Source: JBPOFY01 sp049889815 (GTDB lineage Bacteria > Verrucomicrobiota > Verrucomicrobiia > Opitutales > Coraliomargaritaceae). Taken from it: a DNA stretch of 64,000 nt. The DNA lies in contig JBMHCR010000007.1 of assembly GCA_049889815.1 (NCBI GenBank), positions 62,001-126,000 on the forward strand, given 5' to 3'. The notes below the pieces were generated by a model. That model was not told the origin of the DNA and searched no databases. It was given only the letters and a program-made list of their open reading frames with translations. Both the position numbers and the translations under genes were made by a program. Below, one piece after another: positions 1 through 8,120 of this stretch (its first letter is position 1; each line of letters starts with the position of its first letter).

Positions 1-989
1 GGCACAATGTTGCCCGCAACCTCAGCATCGAAATAAAACGCCTCTGCGAGCCATGATCCATTCGACAGCCATCCGAGCATGAAGAACATCAAAAACGTGC
101 TCAGACCGGAGAAAGCTATCATTTTAGGAATGTGACCCAACTTGTAGTGGCCAATCTCATGAGCAAGGACCGCCTCCAATTCCTCTTCGTCCATTTGTTC
201 GATTAAGGTGTCATAAAGAACGATACGCCGAAATTTTCCATATCCCGAGAAATAGGCATTAGAATGCCCTGATCGTTTGCTACCATCCACCACAAGAATC
301 GTCTGCGCCTTAAAGCCAGTGCGTTCAGCCAGCGCGATCAAACGTTCTTTAAGAGCTCCCTCTTCCAATGGCTTGAACTTGTTGAATAAAGGCATGATAA
401 ACATCGGGTAAGCCACAACCATTACCAGCTGAAAAATGAAAAAAACTGCAAAACCCCACAACCACCAAAGCGATCCTGTTGCGGTTACCAAATAGATCAA
501 TAGTGCCAAAAGTGGAAAGCCGATGATGAAGCCGATGATGAGCCCTTTTATCTTATCCATGAACCACAATGAAACCGTGCTTTTATTAAATCCGAAGCGG
601 CCTTCCAGTTTAAACGTGCCCCACCAATCGAACGGCAAAGCCGGCAATCCGAGAATGATAGAGACTAAAAACAGCACACACGCCTGCCCCCAAACACCAA
701 AACCAAGCACGCCACTCAGCACATTGTATAACCATGGCAAAATTCCCAAAAGCAATACCCCAGCACATATCAAGCTATCGTAGAGATCACTGATAATGCT
801 AAAGCGGGTTTTCGCCTCTGTATATCTGATCGAATTTTGGTAGGTGGCCAGATCGATGAAATCTAGAAAAGCATCCGGCACCCGATCTGCGAGCGAACGT
901 GCGTAATGCATGTTGATCGAATCCAGCGTGATGCCAATCACCAGCTTGAGGACTAAAAGACAGATAAAAGTTATTAAAATGATATCCAT
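1..989 (-). CDS. M48 family (Ste24/CAAX protease 1-like) zinc metallopeptidase, partial
   Basis: The reading frame starts at an ATG (987-989) and runs off the left edge, so the C-terminus is missing. It encodes a membrane metalloprotease: N-terminal hydrophobic segments (MDIILITFICLLVLKLVIG), several further membrane segments, and the zinc motif HEIGH at bases 147-161 inside LEAVLAHEIGHYKLGH. The text before the motif (GYGKFRRIVLYDTLI) is also typical of Ste24-like M48A peptidases, which cleave near membranes and act in membrane-protein quality control. The glutamate zinc ligand downstream of HEXXH lies at or past the edge. It is divergent from the topoisomerase gene, with about 140 bases between them. 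Confidence 0.93.
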   Translation of the reverse strand, partial: MDIILITFICLLVLKLVIGITLDSINMHYARSLADRVPDAFLDFIDLATYQNSIRYTEAKTRFSIISDLYDSLICAGVLLLGILPWLYNVLSGVLGFGVWGQACVLFLVSIILGLPALPFDWWGTFKLEGRFGFNKSTVSLWFMDKIKGLIIGFIIGFPLLALLIYLVTATGSLWWLWGFAVFFIFQLVMVVAYPMFIMPLFNKFKPLEEGALKERLIALAERTGFKAQTILVVDGSKRSGHSNAYFSGYGKFRRIVLYDTLIEQMDEEELEAVLAHEIGHYKLGHIPKMIAFSGLSTFLMFFMLGWLSNGSWLAEAFYFDAEVAGNIV

Positions 990-1128
990 ATCGGCCTCTT
1001 GAACACAGAGGTATTTGCCATGCGGGTAAAGCAAATCTTTTACGCTAGAATCTGCTAAAATTCACGCATCATGCAAAAATTCTAATTTCAATGTTGGACG
1101 TTCGAGAATCCGCGTTCAACGTGTTGGA

Positions 1129-2988
1129 ATGTCAGGAGAATATACTGAAGATAGCATTAAATCACTCGATTGGAAACAGCACATCCGCCTCCGCCCGGGC
1201 ATGTATATTGGCAAACTTGGCGATGGCTCTTGTTCGGACGATGGCATCTATATCCTGCTAAAAGAAGTGATCGACAACTCCATCGACGAATTCGTAATGG
1301 GCAACGGTAAGGTGATTGAAGTCAACATTGACGGGACCCATGTTTCGGTGCGCGATTTCGGTCGCGGCATACCCCTCGGCAAACTCAAGGACTGCGCGTC
1401 CAAGATCAATACAGGTGCAAAATATGATTCGGAAGCCTTTAAAAAGTCTGTCGGACTCAACGGTGTAGGCATCAAGGCTGTCAACGCCCTCTCATCCGAG
1501 TTTGAGATTCAAGCCTATCGCGAAGAAAAGACCCGCCGTGTTGCGTTCGCCCAAGGTGAACTCACTGCCGAAGATAAGCGCGACAAAGCGTCTAAAGGTG
1601 CTAAGAATGGCACCTCACTGCGCTTCGACCCCGATCCAAAGATTTTCGGCAAAGTGCGCTTTCGCGAAGACTATGTTGAGGACATGCTGTGGAATTATGC
1701 CTACCTAAACAGTGGACTCACTATCGTTTACAACGGCAAAAAATTTAGCTCCGATAAAGGGCTTCATGACCTTCTTGAAAATAAAATCGACGGTAGCCCA
1801 ATCTATCCGATCGTGCATTTAAAGGACAAGGACGTCGAAGTCGCCTTCACTCACAACGATGCGTACGGCGAAGATTACTACTCTTTCGTCAATGGTCAGC
1901 ACACTACCATGGGCGGCACTCACCTCGCCGCATTCCGAGAGGCGCTGGCCAAAACTATCAAGGAATTCTACAAAAAGGATTTCGACGCGGTCGATATTCG
2001 CACATCCATCTGCGCGGCAGTCAGCGTGAAAGTCGAAGAACCCGTGTTTGAGTCGCAAACTAAGACCAAACTTGGATCCCAGGACATGGGACCAAAGGGA
2101 CCGACCGTGCGGACTTTCATGATGAATTTCATCAAACAGGCACTCGATAACTACCTCCACCGTAACGGCGAAACTGCCGAGATTCTGCTTAGAAAAATTC
2201 AGGACTCGGAGCGCAATCGAAAGGAACTCAAAGGCATTCAAAAACTCGCCCGTGAACGCGCTAAGAAAGCAAAGCTACACAACAAGAAACTCCGCGACTG
2301 CCGCATCCATCTCGACACTAAGAAGGACGGCCGTCTCGATTCTACACTCTTCATTACGGAAGGCGATTCGGCATCGGGTTCGATCACCAAGGCGCGCGAT
2401 GTAAACACGCAGGCAGTCTTTTCACTCAAAGGAAAACCGCTCAACTCATTTGGGCTTACCAAGAAAGTCGTTTACGAAAACGAAGAGTTCAATCTCCTGC
2501 AGGATGCACTCAATATTGAAAGTGGACTGGACGACCTTCGCTACAACAACGTTGTCATCGCTACAGATGCTGATGTCGACGGCATGCACATCCGCCTGCT
2601 GCTGATAACATTCTTCCTGCAGTTTTTTCCCGAACTCATCAAACAAGGACACCTGCATATTTTGCAAACCCCACTCTTTCGTGTACGTAACAAGAAGATC
2701 ACACGCTATTGCTACACGGAAGAAGAACGCGTGGCGGCGATCGAAGCGTGCAGCCCAAAGCCTGAGATCACGCGTTTCAAAGGCCTCGGCGAAATCTCAC
2801 CCGACGAATTTCAGCATTTTATCGGAAAAAATATCCGCTTGGACCCAGTCATTATACCTAAGGGTATGACCATCAAAGAAATGCTTACCTTTTACATGGG
2901 CAAAAATACTCCTGAGCGCCAAGAATTCATCATCGAAAACCTCAAGATCGAAAAGGACGAGGCCGAAGAGGCCGCTTTTGTCGCCTAA
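1129..2988 (+). CDS. parE: DNA topoisomerase IV subunit B / GyrB-type ATPase subunit (ParE-like)
   Basis: Type IIA topoisomerase B subunit, 619 aa. It hydrolyses ATP and with the A subunit passes DNA duplexes to unlink or relax chromosomes. Visible are the GHKL ATPase N-terminus (RPGMYIG, EVIDNSIDE, GRGIPLG, GLNGVGIKAVNAL), the TOPRIM EGDSASG motif at E411 and the metal-binding D480-A-D482-V-D484-G. The length suits ParE of the Bacteroidetes/Verrucomicrobia kind rather than the longer proteobacterial GyrB. The usual partner (parC/gyrA) does not follow: the next gene is on the other strand. ParE versus a second GyrB cannot be settled from sequence alone. Confidence 0.9.
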   Translation: MSGEYTEDSIKSLDWKQHIRLRPGMYIGKLGDGSCSDDGIYILLKEVIDNSIDEFVMGNGKVIEVNIDGTHVSVRDFGRGIPLGKLKDCASKINTGAKYDSEAFKKSVGLNGVGIKAVNALSSEFEIQAYREEKTRRVAFAQGELTAEDKRDKASKGAKNGTSLRFDPDPKIFGKVRFREDYVEDMLWNYAYLNSGLTIVYNGKKFSSDKGLHDLLENKIDGSPIYPIVHLKDKDVEVAFTHNDAYGEDYYSFVNGQHTTMGGTHLAAFREALAKTIKEFYKKDFDAVDIRTSICAAVSVKVEEPVFESQTKTKLGSQDMGPKGPTVRTFMMNFIKQALDNYLHRNGETAEILLRKIQDSERNRKELKGIQKLARERAKKAKLHNKKLRDCRIHLDTKKDGRLDSTLFITEGDSASGSITKARDVNTQAVFSLKGKPLNSFGLTKKVVYENEEFNLLQDALNIESGLDDLRYNNVVIATDADVDGMHIRLLLITFFLQFFPELIKQGHLHILQTPLFRVRNKKITRYCYTEEERVAAIEACSPKPEITRFKGLGEISPDEFQHFIGKNIRLDPVIIPKGMTIKEMLTFYMGKNTPERQEFIIENLKIEKDEAEEAAFVA

Positions 2989-3037
2989 TAGCTCTCGCCA
3001 AAAACGCTGGAATCGAGTTTTATTCAGCCTTTTTAGG

Positions 3038-3508
3038 CTACTCGACGTGGGTCACCCTACCAGTGGTACCGTTCGGCAAAACAAAAGACTCATCCAGTTT
3101 CAAACCCAGTAGGCGTGATGCGAGTGGCGAATGAGAATTCAGAACGGTGACTTCCATTCCGTCGACGGCGACCGTGTGTCCGCCTGCGACTCCGGCGAAA
3201 AAGAATATCTCTTCGCTTTCAGCAAAATAGCATTTAAATAAGGCACCCAGCGCGACTCGATCAAGCGGCTTGAGTAGATCCTCCCGTTCAGATTGAAGCT
3301 CCTCGATCGCTTCAGCCCACTGCTTTGCTTGCTCCGCTTGCCCCGCAGCAAGATAGGATGCCTCAAGACCCTGCGTATCCCACTGAGACTCTGCGCGCGA
3401 TTCATCATTGGTCGCATACTCCGCCGCATCCTTGGATGCATTCACTGCGTGAAGCAACTCTTCGCGCAGTGTCTCAATGAGGCAGTCAAAAAAACGAGTC
3501 TTATTCAT
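3038..3508 (-). CDS. GreA/GreB-family transcription elongation factor-like protein
   Basis: 156 aa. The C-terminal half (VTVLNSHSPLASRLLGLKLDESFVLPNG) matches the FKBP-like domain of GreA/GreB, where S-P-x-x-x-x-L-x-G-x-x-x-G is the hallmark. The N-terminal half is helical with a DESRAESQWDT..LEASYLAAGQA stretch, which I associate with a GreA-like family seen in several Gram-negative phyla. True GreA/B rescue arrested RNA polymerase through acidic residues at a coiled-coil tip; whether this shorter N-terminus does so is unknown. It converges on parE with about 50 bases between. The family call is good, the function inferred. Confidence 0.7.
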   Translation of the reverse strand: MNKTRFFDCLIETLREELLHAVNASKDAAEYATNDESRAESQWDTQGLEASYLAAGQAEQAKQWAEAIEELQSEREDLLKPLDRVALGALFKCYFAESEEIFFFAGVAGGHTVAVDGMEVTVLNSHSPLASRLLGLKLDESFVLPNGTTGRVTHVE

Positions 3509-3622
3509 GAGATCAGCCTTTCACGATCCATAGCTGGAGGGAAAATTCAAACGAAAATGTTCGGGCAGTTCACTTGAATTTAGAGGCAAACTACGCATTG
3601 TGTATCGTTTATTTTTGAAATC

Positions 3623-4597
3623 ATGTTTTCGCTGACATCTCACCGCACTAACTCCTACAAGCCTTTTCTTTTTGCATTCTGCGTCTTCGCCCTCGGCTGG
3701 ATCACGCTGCTTTTATATGCTGGCGGATTTACGACGAGTATCAAAGCTGGTATGGCTTTTCTCGATTGGCCACTCTCGAACGGCTCAATCAACCCCGAGG
3801 GCTGGATCACCGAGAAAGACAAACTGGCTGAGCACGGCCATCGACTGCTTGGGATGATAATTGGCCTACTTTCAATCGGCCTCCTCATTTGGACATGGAT
3901 TCGCGAAGAACGCGCTGCAGTGCGGAGGTTAGCTCGGATTTTGGTACTTGTGGTCGTCCTGCAAGGTCTTCTCGGAGGCGCACGCGTACGCTTCGATCAG
4001 CTGAATATTATGAGTGACCACAATCTAATCGCTCAAACGTTCGCAGTGATCCATGCTTGTGGTGCGCAAATCGTACTCGGCCTCTTAGTCGCTCTCACGA
4101 TCACTAGTTCGCGCAGTTGGATCGAGAAGCAAGCGGGACTAACTTCAGAAGTTCCAGTGGGAATCAAACGCTGGGGTCTCATCGCCTGCATAAGTATTTT
4201 CCTACAAATTCTGGTCGGTGCGATCATGCGACATGCGGATGCAGGATTGGCGATCGCACAATTTCCTCTATCACAACCAGGCAGCGTTCTGCCTGCGTTC
4301 TGGAATTTTGATGTGAGTATTCACTTCGCTCATCGAGTAGGTGCGGTGATCGTCACTGCAATACTAATGGTTTTTCTTTGCAAAGTTTGGGGACACGCCC
4401 CCACGCGCAAGGCTTTCACCTGGTTCGTGGTCGCATTAATCGGAGTTCTTTCCATCCAACTCTTTCTTGGTGCACTTACCATCTGGACAGTGAAGAATCC
4501 ACAAGCAGCAACTGCACATGCTCTTGTCGGCGCTTTTCTACTTGCCAGTACGTGGGCGCTTACTTTGCTTGCGCACCGTCCGACGCGCTTTGAGTGA
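3623..4597 (+). CDS. ctaA: heme A synthase, COX15/CtaA family
   Basis: 324 aa polytopic membrane protein that oxidises the C8 methyl of heme O to make heme A for cytochrome oxidase. About eight hydrophobic segments are visible, with paired-histidine motifs EHGHRLLG (N-terminal half), IHACGAQ, and HFAHRVGA and TAHALVGA in the second half, as expected of the duplicated COX15 fold. It heads the oxidase locus. Its TGA stop overlaps the GTG start of ctaB by 4 bases, implying translational coupling. Confidence 0.93.
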   Translation: MFSLTSHRTNSYKPFLFAFCVFALGWITLLLYAGGFTTSIKAGMAFLDWPLSNGSINPEGWITEKDKLAEHGHRLLGMIIGLLSIGLLIWTWIREERAAVRRLARILVLVVVLQGLLGGARVRFDQLNIMSDHNLIAQTFAVIHACGAQIVLGLLVALTITSSRSWIEKQAGLTSEVPVGIKRWGLIACISIFLQILVGAIMRHADAGLAIAQFPLSQPGSVLPAFWNFDVSIHFAHRVGAVIVTAILMVFLCKVWGHAPTRKAFTWFVVALIGVLSIQLFLGALTIWTVKNPQAATAHALVGAFLLASTWALTLLAHRPTRFE

Positions 4598-5562
4598 CTT
4601 GGTCAAACTCTAGACCTGCCACGTTCGAGCTACCCACATTGAGCCAGCATACTACAGACAGTTCGACTTTTTCGGGTTCTTCGGATTCCGCAACGTCGCT
4701 GCGCGCCCGCCTAGAGGATTTCTATGAGCTAACTAAGCCGCGTCTCAGCTTCCTGTCTGTAATCACTGCCGTAGTCGGATACCTAGCAGCAGATCCCAAC
4801 CGAAACTTTAGTGTTTTGATGAGCTTACTTTTCGGCACATCTCTTGCCGCAGGAGGCGCAGCGATCCTCAACCAGTGGCTCGAACGTGAAGCAGATGCCA
4901 AAATGGTGCGCACGCGCATTCGCCCGATCCCATCAGGCCGCGTTCATCCAATGCATGCTTTGATCTATGGTATGACGCTCAGCGTCCTCGGCTGCTACCT
5001 TCTATATGCTGGTGCTAACCTCCTGGCAGGCACTTTAACTGCAGCAACGATCGCATCTTATGTGTTCCTCTACACGCCGCTTAAGCGCCTGACTACATGG
5101 AATACGCTAGTCGGATCGATCCCGGGCGCGTTGCCGCCATTAATTGGCTGGGCAGCTGCAGAGGGAACGATCAGCACCCTTGGTTGGATTCTGTTTGCGA
5201 TACTGTTTCTATGGCAAATGCCACACTTCTTTGCGATCGCTTGGACACATCGCAAAGATTACGCGCAAGGCGGCTTCGTCATGCTTTCGAACGTAGATAC
5301 CACCGGCCGTAAAGTTGCGATTCAAGCTTTCATTTTTTGTCTGGCTCTAGTGATCAGTAGCCTCCTCCCAGTTTTTCTGGGCTATGCCAGTTGGATCTAT
5401 GGTCTAATCGCAGTCATTGCGGGTGTCTACATCTTGCGCCCATCGATAAGTTTTCTAAATGCCGAAAACCGTGATACCGGTGCACGAAGATTATTCTTTG
5501 CATCCATCTTTTATTTGCCTGCCTTGTTATTCCCACTGGTGCTTGACCTCTGGCTGATTTAG
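4594..5562 (+). CDS. ctaB: protoheme IX farnesyltransferase (heme O synthase)
   Basis: 322 aa UbiA-superfamily prenyltransferase that adds a farnesyl group to heme B, giving heme O, the substrate of CtaA. Key motif LNQWLEREADAKMVRTRIRP carries the NxxxDxxxD-type aspartate region and the RTxxRP signature of COX10/CyoE; a second motif YTPLKRLTTWNTLVGSIPGA follows. About eight membrane segments. Start is GTG at 4594, overlapping the ctaA stop. The first 35 residues are Ser/Thr-rich and probably poorly conserved, so a later start is possible. Confidence 0.93.
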   Translation: MTWSNSRPATFELPTLSQHTTDSSTFSGSSDSATSLRARLEDFYELTKPRLSFLSVITAVVGYLAADPNRNFSVLMSLLFGTSLAAGGAAILNQWLEREADAKMVRTRIRPIPSGRVHPMHALIYGMTLSVLGCYLLYAGANLLAGTLTAATIASYVFLYTPLKRLTTWNTLVGSIPGALPPLIGWAAAEGTISTLGWILFAILFLWQMPHFFAIAWTHRKDYAQGGFVMLSNVDTTGRKVAIQAFIFCLALVISSLLPVFLGYASWIYGLIAVIAGVYILRPSISFLNAENRDTGARRLFFASIFYLPALLFPLVLDLWLI

Positions 5563-5578
5563 TTAGTGTTTCTGCCCG

Positions 5579-6007
5579 ATGAGTTCATTTACTGAGTTTC
5601 TGCCTACGCTGAACGCCTGCCTGAACGGAGCCTCGACTGCCCTACTAACAGCGGGCTTTTTCTACATAAAGACGGGCCGCAAAAAAGCACATCGCGCGTG
5701 CATGATATCGGCGTTTTCAGTCTCGGTAGTATTTCTCGTATTCTACGTTCTGCACAAGGTCCTCGTAAAGGGCGTCCATACAAGTTTCGTTGGCGAAGGA
5801 ATCTGGCGCGGTATATACTACGCCATGCTGGCCTCACACATAATTCTGGCGATGGCGATCGTGCCCCTCGTTCTCATCACACTCACATTGGCAATTCGCG
5901 ATAAACGCGAAAAACATAAGAAATGGGCCAAGTGGACCTTCCCTATTTGGTACTACGTCTCAGTAACTGGAGTCTTGGTCTATATGTTCCTATATCGTTG
6001 GTTCTAG
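5579..6007 (+). CDS. DUF420 membrane protein (cytochrome oxidase-associated)
   Basis: 142 aa with four hydrophobic segments (near residues 10-28, 40-60, 80-102 and 122-140). The sequence FLPTLNACLNGASTALL..KAHRACMISAF fits the DUF420 family, which is found beside heme A synthesis and oxidase genes in Bacillus-type and other genomes. It lies 16 bases after ctaB on the same strand. The molecular role is not established by sequence; assembly of the oxidase or heme handling is the usual guess. Confidence 0.85.
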   Translation: MSSFTEFLPTLNACLNGASTALLTAGFFYIKTGRKKAHRACMISAFSVSVVFLVFYVLHKVLVKGVHTSFVGEGIWRGIYYAMLASHIILAMAIVPLVLITLTLAIRDKREKHKKWAKWTFPIWYYVSVTGVLVYMFLYRWF

Positions 6008-6015
6008 TCTAAGGC

Positions 6016-6543
6016 TCAGTCGGTTACGGTCATCACCCCACGCATCCCCGCGAAACAGTGCGCGGGAAACGAGCACAGATAATCGTAGTTACCCGGTTCA
6101 GGAGCGATGAACTCAATGGTGTCAGACTGATCGGGACCGAGAAGCTTCGTGTGAGCAATGACAGAGTCAGCTTCACTGGCGGGAATGAAACCCGTATCAC
6201 GTGCGAGCGCCGCTTTACCCGCATAGGCATTGCTATCGACGCCTTTTTTTAGAACGACCACATTGTGCCCCATCGCTGTTACAGGCATTTGCCCTGTGTT
6301 ATTGAAGATAATACGCACGGTATCACCCGACTTTACCGTGAACTCCGTAAGCGTAAATTGCATACGATCATTGCCATCTATTCGAACCGTAGTGACCCCC
6401 TCCACTGTTTCGACAGCCGGAGCATCAGGTCCAGCTTCATCTGTTTGAGAGTTTGGTGCGACTGCCGCATCTATGCCTTTCTCAGGCGAGCACGCAGTCA
6501 GCACCAGGATCGTGGTTACGAAAATAATTAACAGAAACTTCAT
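6016..6543 (-). CDS. azurin-like blue copper lipoprotein
   Basis: 175 aa cupredoxin and likely electron carrier. From the ATG at 6543 the protein begins with a lipoprotein signal (FLLIIFVTTILVLTAC, lipobox LTAC, C18) and a short acidic linker. The type-1 copper ligands of azurin are all present: H93 (MGHNVVV), C157, H162 and M167 (CSFPAHCFAGM). The frame is open to 6720, but the extra residues carry no signal sequence, so the shorter start is preferred. It sits antisense between the heme A genes and oxidase subunit II, so it may pass electrons to the CuA centre; that pairing is inferred. Confidence 0.88.
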   Translation of the reverse strand: MKFLLIIFVTTILVLTACSPEKGIDAAVAPNSQTDEAGPDAPAVETVEGVTTVRIDGNDRMQFTLTEFTVKSGDTVRIIFNNTGQMPVTAMGHNVVVLKKGVDSNAYAGKAALARDTGFIPASEADSVIAHTKLLGPDQSDTIEFIAPEPGNYDYLCSFPAHCFAGMRGVMTVTD

Positions 6544-6789
6544 GGTGACATCGAGAACCCTTTGCTTCCCGAGAGCAATCCTCATGCAACGAATAATAGC
6601 TAGAATTCCTAAGAATTCGCTAGCGATCACTACCCGATTAATATCACTTATACAATTCTTAAGCTCCTCTGATTGAATCCATAAACAGAAGATATTCTTG
6701 TCAGCATGGGTTACTTTCACTACCTCATAGCATTCGTATTCCCTTCAGTCTCCGAACCTGTCAGATTTTTTCACTAACCAAAATCGCAC

Positions 6790-8112
6790 GTGAAGCCACT
6801 CACAAACGGACTTAGCCGTCTCATTTCCATCTCTGGTGCTCTTTTTTCATTGCTGATTCTCAGCGGTTGCGAATTGAACACAAAAATGTCGACCTTCGAT
6901 GTTAAGGGTCCCGTTGCGGAGACTCAGCTTGATTTGTTCATGCTGACCGTATGGGTGACCGGGTTTATATTTCTAGCCGTTGGTGGCGCTTACCTTTTTG
7001 TAGTCATAAAATTCAGAGAGCGTCCGAACGACGATCGTCCGCTCCCATCTCAAGGGCACGGCAACCCGCTTGTAGAAATCGGCCTTATAGGAGCTTCAGT
7101 TCTCTTGCTTGTCGTCATCGCGGTGCCTACACTACAAGGCATCTGGTATACCCATGACACGCCTACGGATGAGGCTAGCATGCTGGGTAATTGGTACCCA
7201 GGCGAAGAGCTGTCCGAAGATGCGAACGACGAGGTTTTAACCATCCGTGTTATCGGCTACCGTTGGTGGTGGGAATTTGAGTACCCGCAGCTCGGCATCA
7301 ACACCGCCAACGAGATGGTCATTCCTGCGGGAAAGGCAATACACCTCGAACTCCGTTCTGTCGATGTGATCCACTCTTTCTGGCTTCCTCGGATCGCCGG
7401 AAAAGTCGATCTTATTCCGGGTCGTGCGAACGCAATGTGGATCCAGGCTGGAGATAATTTCCCTCGTTGGAAGGAGAAAACCGAGGCCGAGGGCAGCGAG
7501 CTTGAACTGCAAGCAGCATACCAAACGTATCTTGAAGATGAGATTTACGACTACTATTACGGTCAATGCGCAGAGTATTGCGGAGATTCCCATGCACGTA
7601 TGCTCTTCCGAGCGACGGTCGTTGGCGATCAAGAGTTTGCCGACTGGGTAGGAAGTGAGCGGATCGGCCACACGGCACCGGAAGGCAGAAGTTGGGATGA
7701 ATGGTATCAAGCGTACGACAACGATCCCGATTCACTCACAGGTGACCTAAACGAAGGGGCTAAGGTCTTTATGGGGCGCGGCAAATGTATCGCTTGCCAC
7801 GCTGTGCAAGGTAACCCTCGTGCTGTCGGTGTCGCGGGCCCCAACCTCACCAATGTCGGCGAGCGACTCTCAATCGCCGCTGGTTGGTTGAACCATCACG
7901 ACGAAGACGATGTCTTGCAGGAGGACTTACAATACAAGAATTTTGTAAAATGGATCAAGGAAACAGATGTTGTGAAGCCAGGTAACCTGATGTGGAAGTC
8001 GAATGGCAACGGCATCGGCGAACTAGTTGACCCAGATGATCCCGAAAAAATCAAACTGCTAACGGACGAAGAGATCGATGTCCTCGCCCTTTACCTGCAA
8101 TCCCTTAAGTAA
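6790..8112 (+). CDS. ctaC: cytochrome c oxidase subunit II with fused cytochrome c (caa3 type)
   Basis: 440 aa subunit II. The N-terminus is a lipoprotein-type signal ending ILSGC, followed by two membrane helices and a periplasmic cupredoxin domain with the full CuA set H195, C260, E262, C264, H268, M271 (GQCAEYCGDSHARM). A C-terminal cytochrome c domain has C333-IA-C336-H337. The fusion marks a caa3-type enzyme that takes electrons from its own tethered heme. Start is GTG at 6790, with no Shine-Dalgarno site. Only 8 bases separate it from subunit I. Confidence 0.95.
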   Translation: MKPLTNGLSRLISISGALFSLLILSGCELNTKMSTFDVKGPVAETQLDLFMLTVWVTGFIFLAVGGAYLFVVIKFRERPNDDRPLPSQGHGNPLVEIGLIGASVLLLVVIAVPTLQGIWYTHDTPTDEASMLGNWYPGEELSEDANDEVLTIRVIGYRWWWEFEYPQLGINTANEMVIPAGKAIHLELRSVDVIHSFWLPRIAGKVDLIPGRANAMWIQAGDNFPRWKEKTEAEGSELELQAAYQTYLEDEIYDYYYGQCAEYCGDSHARMLFRATVVGDQEFADWVGSERIGHTAPEGRSWDEWYQAYDNDPDSLTGDLNEGAKVFMGRGKCIACHAVQGNPRAVGVAGPNLTNVGERLSIAAGWLNHHDEDDVLQEDLQYKNFVKWIKETDVVKPGNLMWKSNGNGIGELVDPDDPEKIKLLTDEEIDVLALYLQSLK

Positions 8113-8120
8113 GTATTTTT

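Noticed and set aside
6544..6720. Longer N-terminus for the azurin-like protein
   Set aside because: The ATG at 6543 directly opens a lipoprotein signal peptide; the upstream residues would bury it and look random.
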